In this document: piece by piece, positions 22,514 through 29,632 of the stretch
How the letters are laid out: every line of letters begins with the position of its first letter
How positions within the stretch are numbered: the stretch's first letter is position 1
DNA from: Halomicronema sp. CCY15110
GTDB lineage: Bacteria > Cyanobacteriota > Cyanobacteriia > Phormidesmidales > Phormidesmidaceae
Direction of reading: 5' to 3'
NCBI RefSeq assembly: GCF_016888165.1
Contig: NZ_JACSWC010000396.1
Span: 1 to 47,831, forward strand
Length of the DNA: 47,831 nt
The notes under the pieces: model-generated
Seen by the model: only the letters and a program-made list of their open reading frames with translations
What the model was told of the DNA's origin: nothing
The model's database searches: none
Position numbers and translations under genes: made by a program

Positions 22514-22933
22514 ATGGAAGCAAGCTGGATTGCCGGACTGATTGGCGGCATCTTGATCGGGCTAAGCGCCACCATTTTATTAGCCTTTAACGGTCGCATT
22601 GCGGGCATTGGCGGCATGGTGAATGGCGCGCTGACCTTTGCCCGAGCCGAACAGTGGCGCTGGTGGTTTTTGGGCGGCATGTTGGGGGGCGGCGCTTGGT
22701 ATGAATATGGGTTGGCCCCTCAGCCCACCCCCACGTCAACCTTTGCGCCCTGGGCCATGGTGATTGGCGGCTTTATCGTTGGGTTTGGCACTCGTATGGG
22801 CAATGGCTGTACCAGTGGTCACGGGGTCTGCGGGCTGGGACGCTTGTCGGGGCGATCGCTGGCCGCCGTCATGACCTTTATGGTCACTGCTGCTGTGACG
22901 GTCTTCATCACGCGCCACGTGATCGGCCTCTAG
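22514..22933 (+). CDS. YeeE/YedE-family (DUF395) sulfur transporter, N-terminal half
   Basis: 139 residues from ATG 22514, with AAGGGATGA upstream. At least four hydrophobic helices are visible. The hallmark GNGCTSGHGVCGLGRLSGRS (about residues 96-115) contains the conserved cysteine and the CTSGHG loop. In full-length YeeE (TsuA), which takes up thiosulfate, such motifs occur in both halves of a single protein of about 350 residues. Here the halves are separate genes: the second follows 50 bases downstream. The pair probably forms one heteromeric channel for thiosulfate or another reduced sulfur species. Confidence 0.92.
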   Translation: MEASWIAGLIGGILIGLSATILLAFNGRIAGIGGMVNGALTFARAEQWRWWFLGGMLGGGAWYEYGLAPQPTPTSTFAPWAMVIGGFIVGFGTRMGNGCTSGHGVCGLGRLSGRSLAAVMTFMVTAAVTVFITRHVIGL

Positions 22934-22983
22934 TCCGACAACCGCTCACTCATTTAACTCACCCATTTCAGGAGAACATCACC

Positions 22984-23442
22984 ATGCGAGAAAAAGGGTT
23001 AGCCCTGATTGCCGGATTATTGTTTGGTTTAGGACTGGGCATATCCCAGATGATCGATCGCGAACGAGTGCTCGGCTTTTTAGACGTTACAGGCGATTGG
23101 GACCCGACCCTAGCCTTTGTGATGGGCGGGGCCGTCTTGGTCACGCTGATTAGCTTTCGCTTTGTGTTGCGGCGACCTCACCCAATTTTTAGCACCAAGT
23201 TTTATCTGCCCACCCGTAACGATATCGATCGCCCGCTACTCATCGGGGCGGGACTGTTTGGTATCGGCTGGGGTATTGCCGGCTATTGTCCGGGGCCAGC
23301 GATTACCGCAACGGTGCTGGGCATTGCCAATCCCTTTATTTTTCTGGCCGCGATGATTGCCGGATCGTTGGCGTATCGAGCGATCGCCCCCCGACTGGCT
23401 GCCCCCCAATCACCGACCCCCTCACAGCCCGTGACTAAATAG
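22984..23442 (+). CDS. YeeE/YedE-family (DUF395) sulfur transporter, C-terminal half
   Basis: 152 residues from ATG 22984, with a strong AGGAGA ribosome-binding site at 22970-22975. Membrane helices start at GLALIAGLLFGLGLGISQM, and the second family hallmark GIGWGIAGYCPGPA with its conserved cysteine lies at about residues 97-110. Together with the previous gene it reconstitutes the YeeE fold. The stop codon is only two bases from the stop of the convergent phosphatase gene, so transcripts of the two must overlap. Confidence 0.92.
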   Translation: MREKGLALIAGLLFGLGLGISQMIDRERVLGFLDVTGDWDPTLAFVMGGAVLVTLISFRFVLRRPHPIFSTKFYLPTRNDIDRPLLIGAGLFGIGWGIAGYCPGPAITATVLGIANPFIFLAAMIAGSLAYRAIAPRLAAPQSPTPSQPVTK

Positions 23443-23444
23443 CC

Positions 23445-25436
23445 CTAGTCTGTCTCGTTGGCGGCGTTGAGATGAGGTCGCAGCTTCATGCGCACCACAA
23501 TGGCCGTAATGTTGTCATGGCCGTTGTGGTCGTTAGCCAGATCGATCAAATCCGCTACCCCGTCTTCTAAATTCACTTTGGTGCGCATCAGCGGCGTGAG
23601 GTGTGACTCGACGTGGCTCTCCAGCAGTTCGTTATCGCTGAGCCCGTCCGAACACAGCACCAACAGCGTATCTTGGCTAACCGTGAGAGACGTAATGGTG
23701 GGCGCAATTTCCTGATTGCTGCGGGGGCCAAGGGCCTGGGTCAGTTGGTAGGCATCGGGGCGGGCATAGGCGATCGCTGGTTCCACCCCGCGATTAATTT
23801 CTCGCTGCCCCACCTCGTGATCGACCGTGAGTTGGCTTAACCCCTGCCGTGTCAGGCCATAGAGGCGACTGTCCCCCACATGGGCCACGGCGACTTGACT
23901 GTTATGCACCAACACCATGACCAAAGTGGTGCCCATCCGGGCATTACCCGCCCGCTCTTCCGATTCATTCTGGTCAAAAATGGCTTGGTTAGCCTGCAAA
24001 ATGCCCGTTCTAATGACATCTTCATCAGGCAAATCACCTTGCCAATACTCGTCAAAATACTCTTTGAGGGAGGTGACCGCAATTTGGCTGGCCACTTCAC
24101 CCCCCGAATGGCCCCCCATGCCATCGCACAAAATGTATAGTCCCCGGGCAGTGATCTGAGTGCCCGCCGGATTATTCACCCGTTGAATCTCAGTATGGGC
24201 AAAAAAGGAATCTTCGTTGTGCGCCCGTTGCCGCCCCACATGGGTGCGCCCGGCCTCATCCAGCCGATACAGTCGCATGGGCAAGGCCATGGTGGGCAGG
24301 TCACCCAGGTTGCTATCATCACTTGTCACCTCAGCGGTCAAGGAGTCATTGGGGTCGGCTTCGAGTTCTGGGACAAGCAAGAGGTCTTCGACGCCCAGGA
24401 GAGGTGAGTCGGCGATGGTGGTGGCCTCGGAGGCAGGGGCGATCGCTGCTGCCAATAATACTTCTGGGGCCGCCAGGGAATCTTCGGCGGGCTCGACGGG
24501 CGGCGGCGCAGCCTCATCGGCGGCGGGTGGGGGCACCGCTGCAGGATCCGATAAGTGGTCGGCAATCTCGACCAGTCGATTTTGGACGATCGTGGGGTCG
24601 TCTAAAACCCCTGCGACCAAATCCGTCACCAGGTCATCTAAGCGTTCAGATTGCGGTAGCGCCAGCTGAGCCAGCCAGGTTTGCCACAGTTGCCCCAAGG
24701 TGGGCAGCGTGGGGGGCGTGTCATCAGGGTTGAAAATTAAACGCTGGAGACACACAATTTGGTCGTCATCGACCCGCAGATTGTCAGGCTCTAAGATGCT
24801 CGTTTCAGCAGCAAAGGGCGACAGGATGATCCACAACGCGATGATTTCATAAAACCAGTGCACAAGCTCCAAGGGCTCCACTAACCCCGCGCTGACCAGA
24901 TCCATTAATGTGCGCCAAGTTGTGCGATCTTCGATCACCGTGATGGCGTAGTCCTCAGTTTGCCAGGCAGCTTGCAGTTCTGGCACTACTGGATACAGTG
25001 ACTCTTGGAGTTCCCAATAAGGAAAGGCCAGCGGGGGAATCATTTGGTCGATCGCGGCCTGATCTAGATCGTCTGGGGCATTTTCCAAAAACTCGACCAG
25101 CGGGGAATCGGCAGCCGGCTCACAGTCCAAAATGCTCAGAATGGTGACGGCACCGCTGAGGGGTTTATCGGCATCGGTCGGTTGTCTGAGCTGATAGCGT
25201 TCTTGGCCTTTGAGGCGATTTTGGGGGGTGAGCAACGTGGTGACGGTGGCCACAGCGGTCGCTGACGGCGAGGCCGCATCGATTGAGTTTACCGGGGCGG
25301 TCTCCTGGGATGAGCACTCGCTGGGGCCATCAATGGGCAGCACAATGGCCTGCAACTCCCTGAGCGCTTTGCCACATTTTTGGCAAAACCGATTTTGAAG
25401 GGGATTCTCAGATTGGCAGTGCGGACAGACAAACAT
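23445..25436 (-). CDS. PP2C-family Ser/Thr phosphatase with N-terminal zinc ribbon and kinase-like region
   Basis: 663 residues from ATG 25436. The N-terminus is a zinc ribbon, FVCPHCQSENPLQNRFCQKC, with four cysteines in two CxxC pairs. Residues about 90-300 again look like a degenerate kinase: ..YAITVIEDRTTWRTLMDL (hinge-like), WFYEIIALWIIL, and SILEPDNLRVDDDQIVCLQ where a catalytic loop and following strands would be; catalytic lysine, HRD and DFG are missing. An alanine/proline/acidic linker (about 300-380) leads to the PP2C domain (about 395-655) with HNED (D409), DGMGGH (D438), RMGTTLVMVLV, HVGDSRLYG, LVLCSDGLSD and GHDNITAIVV, so it should be active. No membrane segment. The same pseudokinase-PP2C order is found in 5746-7542. 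Confidence 0.92.
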   Translation of the reverse strand: MFVCPHCQSENPLQNRFCQKCGKALRELQAIVLPIDGPSECSSQETAPVNSIDAASPSATAVATVTTLLTPQNRLKGQERYQLRQPTDADKPLSGAVTILSILDCEPAADSPLVEFLENAPDDLDQAAIDQMIPPLAFPYWELQESLYPVVPELQAAWQTEDYAITVIEDRTTWRTLMDLVSAGLVEPLELVHWFYEIIALWIILSPFAAETSILEPDNLRVDDDQIVCLQRLIFNPDDTPPTLPTLGQLWQTWLAQLALPQSERLDDLVTDLVAGVLDDPTIVQNRLVEIADHLSDPAAVPPPAADEAAPPPVEPAEDSLAAPEVLLAAAIAPASEATTIADSPLLGVEDLLLVPELEADPNDSLTAEVTSDDSNLGDLPTMALPMRLYRLDEAGRTHVGRQRAHNEDSFFAHTEIQRVNNPAGTQITARGLYILCDGMGGHSGGEVASQIAVTSLKEYFDEYWQGDLPDEDVIRTGILQANQAIFDQNESEERAGNARMGTTLVMVLVHNSQVAVAHVGDSRLYGLTRQGLSQLTVDHEVGQREINRGVEPAIAYARPDAYQLTQALGPRSNQEIAPTITSLTVSQDTLLVLCSDGLSDNELLESHVESHLTPLMRTKVNLEDGVADLIDLANDHNGHDNITAIVVRMKLRPHLNAANETD

Positions 25437-25671
25437 GGCCAGCGACCTAAACTGCTATGTCGGTAAGCATTGGGCAAAGCTGTATCACCATAGCTTACCG
25501 GAAGAATTCTAAATGAGTGGATTCACACAAATTCAGTCATCTTATCTTGCCTAGTGTGCCCGACCCTGACGCGAAAAAATAAATTGCTCAACTCAAAACT
25601 GTTCAAGGGGGACGATCGCCCCTCCGGAAACAATTTTGAGGGATCGCAACTTGTGTGGGTCACCGCCATGA

Positions 25672-26355
25672 CTACCGCGCCAGCGCATTTTCGACCAGGA
25701 GCTGTTGCACCTCGGCGGGGGCAAGCGATCGCCACTCGCCTGGGGCTAATCCGGCGAGGTTCTGGCTGCCGATCGCCCAGCGCACCAGTCGCAGGGTCGG
25801 ATGACCCACGGCGGCGGTCATGCGGCGCACCTGGCGATTGCGGCCTTCGGTCAAGGTCATCTCTAACCAAGCAGTCGGCACTGATTTGCGATAGCGAATA
25901 GGAGGATCGCGGGGCGGCAACTGCGGGGGCTCCGGCAATAGCCGGACTTGGGCCGGACGTGTTGGCTGGCCTTGAATCATGACGCCCTGACAGAGTTGCG
26001 CGATCGCCGCAGCTTCAGGTATGCGCTCCACCTGCACCCAATAAGTACGCGGATGACCATACTCGGGCGTGCTCAGGCGGTGTTGCAGTTGCCCATGATT
26101 GGTGAGCAGCAACAGCCCTTCACTATCGCGATCGAGCCGTCCCACTGGGTACACATTTTCCACGGGAATGAAGTCTTTGAGGGTAGCGCGATCGCCCTGA
26201 CTATCGGTAAATTGGCTCAGCACATCATAGGGCTTGTAAAAAATCAGGTATTGGTATGGCCCGCCGGAGGCCCGATGGGTTGAGTGGCGGGAACGAGGGC
26301 GGCGATCGCGGTTTACCGATTTGGGCACAACATCCTCACTGCGAAATGGCGTCAA
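25672..26355 (-). CDS. rRNA pseudouridine synthase, RluE/RsuA family
   Basis: 227 residues if started at TTG 26355; the true start may be further in, for example at the GTG around residue 10, because conserved sequence begins at about residue 34 ([16 protein letters not shown]). The catalytic motif [15 protein letters not shown] contains the aspartate that attacks uridine. It is followed by [12 protein letters not shown] and [21 protein letters not shown]. There is no S4 RNA-binding domain, as in RluE, which modifies a uridine near the peptidyl-transferase centre of 23S rRNA. The basic N-terminus ([14 protein letters not shown]) may bind RNA. Confidence 0.9.
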   Translation of the reverse strand: MTPFRSEDVVPKSVNRDRRPRSRHSTHRASGGPYQYLIFYKPYDVLSQFTDSQGDRATLKDFIPVENVYPVGRLDRDSEGLLLLTNHGQLQHRLSTPEYGHPRTYWVQVERIPEAAAIAQLCQGVMIQGQPTRPAQVRLLPEPPQLPPRDPPIRYRKSVPTAWLEMTLTEGRNRQVRRMTAAVGHPTLRLVRWAIGSQNLAGLAPGEWRSLAPAEVQQLLVENALAR

Positions 26356-26464
26356 TAGATGTAACTGATTGCTGCGTTTTTTTCAAAAATATTGAGAAAT
26401 GCTGCTAGCGAAAATGAGGCTTATATCCTGATAAATAACTTCGCTGCTAAATCTCAGAGAAATT

Positions 26465-26773
26465 ATGGATAAGTTACAAAAATATCGCTTTAGCTGCACA
26501 CTGACCTTTGGTGACATTTATGGCCAGGTAATTGCTTGGCTAATGGTTTTGCTCATTAGTCTGGCCGCAGCGATGGGACTGATGGGAGCGCGTCAACCGC
26601 TCTATGCGTTGGTTTCGGTAGGCTTGGTATTGGTTCTGTCCTTGCCGTTTCTCTTGTTTGCGTTTGTCACGACCTTGGTTAACCACATTGAGTTTGTCGC
26701 GGTAGAGCCCCAAGCCGAAACCAAAGCGGCGAGTGCGGCTCCGGCTACTCAGCAGCCCGCCCAAGCGGTCTAA
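26465..26773 (+). CDS. Small two-helix membrane protein of unknown function
   Basis: 102 residues from ATG 26465, preceded by CAGAGAAATT. A short charged N-terminus (MDKLQKYRFSCTLTFGDIYG) is followed by two hydrophobic helices (about 22-40 and 46-70) and an alanine/glutamine-rich acidic tail that ends in AQAV. It resembles small conserved cyanobacterial membrane proteins that I cannot name. It lies between a divergent pseudouridine synthase and the DUF72 gene. Function unknown. Confidence 0.72.
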   Translation: MDKLQKYRFSCTLTFGDIYGQVIAWLMVLLISLAAAMGLMGARQPLYALVSVGLVLVLSLPFLLFAFVTTLVNHIEFVAVEPQAETKAASAAPATQQPAQAV

Positions 26774-27016
26774 AGTTAACGCCATTCTGAGCTACTTTGA
26801 ACTGCCATGTCCCGGCGATCGCTCATTAACGGCAATCTCCGGGACATTGCTTTAGGGCAGTCAGAGATCGTCGGCTTCCGAGCTGCTCTGAAGCGCGAGT
26901 TCCGGCGATCGAGGGGGCCGACTGTTCCGCCGCGTGACTCGGGAGCCAAGATTCGTTACGCTACCGAGAAGACTCAACCCATCAGACTGACGGGTCGGGG
27001 TGGCGAAGGGGGCAGG

Positions 27017-27880
27017 GTGTTTTATCTTGGTTGCGCGGTGTGGGCGTTTAAGGCATGGGTCGGAGATTTTTATCCCGCTGGAACCAAGTCCAGTGCTTTT
27101 TTGCAGCTGTATGGCGATCGCTTCACCACGGTCGAAGGCAACACCACGTTTTATTCCATTCCCGATGCAGCTACGGTGGATCGCTGGGCCGCGCAAACGC
27201 CCGAGACCTTTCGCTTTTGTCCCAAAATTCCCCGGCTCTATTCCCACAGCGGCGCGTTGATGCCCCATTTTGACGACGCGCTGGCCTTCCTCACCACCCT
27301 GCAACGACTGGGGCCGCGCCTCGGGCCAATCTTTTTGCAGTTGCCGCCCAGCTACAGTCCCGATCGCTTTGCCGACCTGCGGGATTTTCTGACCCAATGG
27401 CCGCGTGAGAGTGCGCCCATCTCGGTGGAAGTGCGGCACCTGGCCTGGTTTGAGCGACTCCAGGCCCAGCGGCTGAACGATACGCTGCAACAACTCGGTG
27501 TCGGTCGCGTGCTGCTGGATACCCGCACCATGTACGACGGGCAGGCAGACGGGCTGCCCGATCCGCAACTGACTTCCGAACGGCGCAAGCCCCAGGTGCC
27601 CTTACAGCCCATCACGACGGCAGATTTCACCCTCGTGCGCTACATCAGCCACCCCGATTTGAATTTCAACGAATCCTATATTTTGCAGTGGGTGCCGTGC
27701 CTGGTGGACTGGATGCGCCAGGGCAAAACGGTCTATCTGTTTATTCATTGTCCTGATGAAGCGCGATCGCCTGCCATTGCCCGCTACTTTTACGACACAT
27801 TGCAGGGGGCTTATCCGGAGTTGCCCGCCCTACCTTGGGACTCCGTAAAGCCGCCCGATGCCCAACTCAGTCTGTTTTGA
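27017..27880 (+). CDS. DUF72 (YecE-like) family protein
   Basis: 287 residues from GTG 27017. The frame is open upstream to ATG 26807, but the extra 70 residues are basic and unlike the family; AAGGGGGCAGG directly before the GTG is a good ribosome-binding site, and homologues begin with (M)xFYLGCAVWAF. Conserved family parts are visible: GCAVWAFKAWVGDFYP, FTTVEGNTTFYSIP, FRFCPKIPRLYSH, ISVEVRHLAWF, and a C-terminal VYLFIHCPDEARSP. The fold is a TIM-barrel related to xylose isomerase-like enzymes, but the biochemical activity of DUF72 proteins is not established. The stop overlaps the end of the convergent TspO-like gene by 14 bases. Confidence 0.85.
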   Translation: MFYLGCAVWAFKAWVGDFYPAGTKSSAFLQLYGDRFTTVEGNTTFYSIPDAATVDRWAAQTPETFRFCPKIPRLYSHSGALMPHFDDALAFLTTLQRLGPRLGPIFLQLPPSYSPDRFADLRDFLTQWPRESAPISVEVRHLAWFERLQAQRLNDTLQQLGVGRVLLDTRTMYDGQADGLPDPQLTSERRKPQVPLQPITTADFTLVRYISHPDLNFNESYILQWVPCLVDWMRQGKTVYLFIHCPDEARSPAIARYFYDTLQGAYPELPALPWDSVKPPDAQLSLF

Positions 27881-28655
27881 GACGACGCGGCAACCGTATG
27901 CGCACCAAAATCAGCGTCGCCACCAAAATGAAGGTAGCGAAATAGGCCATGGATGAAATCGCCGGGGTGTCGGTATGGCGTGCCGCGATCGCGATGTAGG
28001 CCCACACATACACCAGCGTAAAGGGAATATCTTGTTGGGTAAAAATGACGGCGAGGGCGATGACAGCGCTGACCGAAATCATGATCACCGTCCACAGTTC
28101 ACCGCTGAGCCCCCCCCCCTGCCATCCCGCGTCATACAGGGCCGAAGCCACATTAATGATGGTCGCTACCGAGATCCACGCCAAGTAAGTACTGAAAGGA
28201 TAAATGGCAAACCAGCGCCGTTTGCGATCGACCCGATCCATCCGCAACACGCCGTAGGCCCCCATCAGCGGTAGCAAAATGCCCAGCATCGCCACGATTG
28301 ACCAGATGAAATATTGCAGGGTAAACAGAAAAATCCAGATGATTTGCGCGATGCAGGCGATAATCAACAGCCAGTCCACTGGCCGGATAATCGGATCCCT
28401 CTGACTGGCTGGCTTGATCTGGTAAATGCCGTAGGCAATGAGCCCCAGATAAATCACGCCCCAAATGGCGAAGGCATAGTTGGCGGGAGTAATCAGCACA
28501 CCGGCAAGCACGGTATTGGCAATTTCGCCGACGTTTTGCCCCCCAGGTGGATAAAAGTTCGACAGAGTATTGATGGCGAGGGTGCCAATGATGGCAATGG
28601 GCGTGGCGATCGCTAACAGCCATCCGCCGCGTTTTGTCTGCCCGGTTGTATCCAT
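27867..28655 (-). CDS. TspO/MBR-like, tryptophan-rich membrane protein
   Basis: 262 residues from ATG 28655, with AGGTGGGTT upstream; longer in-frame extension to 28745 lacks such a signal. Eight or so hydrophobic helices are predicted by eye, starting with GWLLAIATPIAIIGTLAINT. The motif ITPANYAFAIWGVIYLGLIA and the repeated tryptophans fit the longer members of the tryptophan-rich sensory protein (TspO) superfamily. Short TspO proteins bind tetrapyrroles and affect pigment and stress regulation; the longer class is not characterised. It is divergent from the racemase gene. Confidence 0.75.
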   Translation of the reverse strand: MDTTGQTKRGGWLLAIATPIAIIGTLAINTLSNFYPPGGQNVGEIANTVLAGVLITPANYAFAIWGVIYLGLIAYGIYQIKPASQRDPIIRPVDWLLIIACIAQIIWIFLFTLQYFIWSIVAMLGILLPLMGAYGVLRMDRVDRKRRWFAIYPFSTYLAWISVATIINVASALYDAGWQGGGLSGELWTVIMISVSAVIALAVIFTQQDIPFTLVYVWAYIAIAARHTDTPAISSMAYFATFILVATLILVRIRLPRRLKTD

Positions 28656-28765
28656 AACCCACCTGCAAATGACCTGTTTCCATCCTGCCTCACAACGCGA
28701 TCTTTCTCCTCTATCCAATCGCAGGCTTTGGCAGAATGTAGGCAACGTTTGCCAACAAGAGCGCG

Positions 28766-29467
28766 ATGAAAACGATTGGACTGCTGGGGGGGATGAGCTG
28801 GGAAAGTACGATGTCGTACTACCAGCAGATTAATGAGGGGGTGAAAGCGCGACTGGGGGGACTGCATTCCGCCAAGATTGTGCTGTACAGCGTGGATTTT
28901 CACGAAATTGAGCAATTGCAGCGTCAGGGCGACTGGGCGGCAGCGGGGGCGGCATTGGCCCAGGCGGGGCGATCGCTCCAGGTAGCGGGAGCCGATTTCC
29001 TGGTGATCTGCACGAATACCATGCACAAGGTCGAGCCCGCGATCGCGGCTGCCATTGACATTCCCATTTTGCACATTGCCGATGCCACTGCCGCCGCCAT
29101 CACCGCCCAAGGCATTCAGACGGTGGGCCTACTCGGCACTCAATTCACCATGGAGCAGACCTTCTACAAACATCGCTTGATTGAACGACATGGGTTGAAC
29201 GTGCTGGTGCCCGAGGCCAGCGATCGGGCTGTCATTCACCGCATCATCTACGATGAACTTTGCCTGGGCATCATCGATCGCACCTCCCGCGATGCTTACC
29301 TCGCCTTCATCCAAAAGCTTCAACAGCAGGGGGCTCAGGGCATCATCGCCGGTTGCACCGAAATCACCCTACTCATCAACGCTGCCGACCTGACCGTTCC
29401 CCTCTTTGACACGACCGCACTCCACGCCGCCGCCGCTGTGGAATATGCCTTGGCATCAGTGGCTTAA
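28766..29467 (+). CDS. Aspartate/glutamate racemase family protein
   Basis: 233 residues from ATG 28766, with AGAGCG upstream. It starts MKTIGLLGGMSWESTMSYY, the usual opening of YgeA/aspartate-racemase-type enzymes. The two catalytic cysteines are in VICTNTMHK (about residue 82) and AGCTEITLL (about residue 194), so cofactor-free racemisation or a related reaction on an amino acid is expected. Substrate could be aspartate, glutamate or a broader set. Cytoplasmic; no operon partner. Confidence 0.93.
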   Translation: MKTIGLLGGMSWESTMSYYQQINEGVKARLGGLHSAKIVLYSVDFHEIEQLQRQGDWAAAGAALAQAGRSLQVAGADFLVICTNTMHKVEPAIAAAIDIPILHIADATAAAITAQGIQTVGLLGTQFTMEQTFYKHRLIERHGLNVLVPEASDRAVIHRIIYDELCLGIIDRTSRDAYLAFIQKLQQQGAQGIIAGCTEITLLINAADLTVPLFDTTALHAAAAVEYALASVA

Positions 29468-29632
29468 CGCCAATTTGGCTGCATGGTTCAGTGTTGGTGG
29501 AGTGAAATTGCCATCCCGTTTAGTAACCGCTTTATGGCCTCAGCAATACCGCTCAGGCTGAGCTCGTCGAAGCCGACTAACCCGGCAACTAACTCAGGGC
29601 AAACGGTATGAGAACGGCTGTCTTTGACTCTT

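Noticed and set aside
26807-27016. N-terminal extension of the DUF72 protein from ATG 26807
   Set aside because: The extra 70 residues are basic and unlike the family, whereas GTG 27017 has a good ribosome-binding site and gives the family's usual N-terminus.
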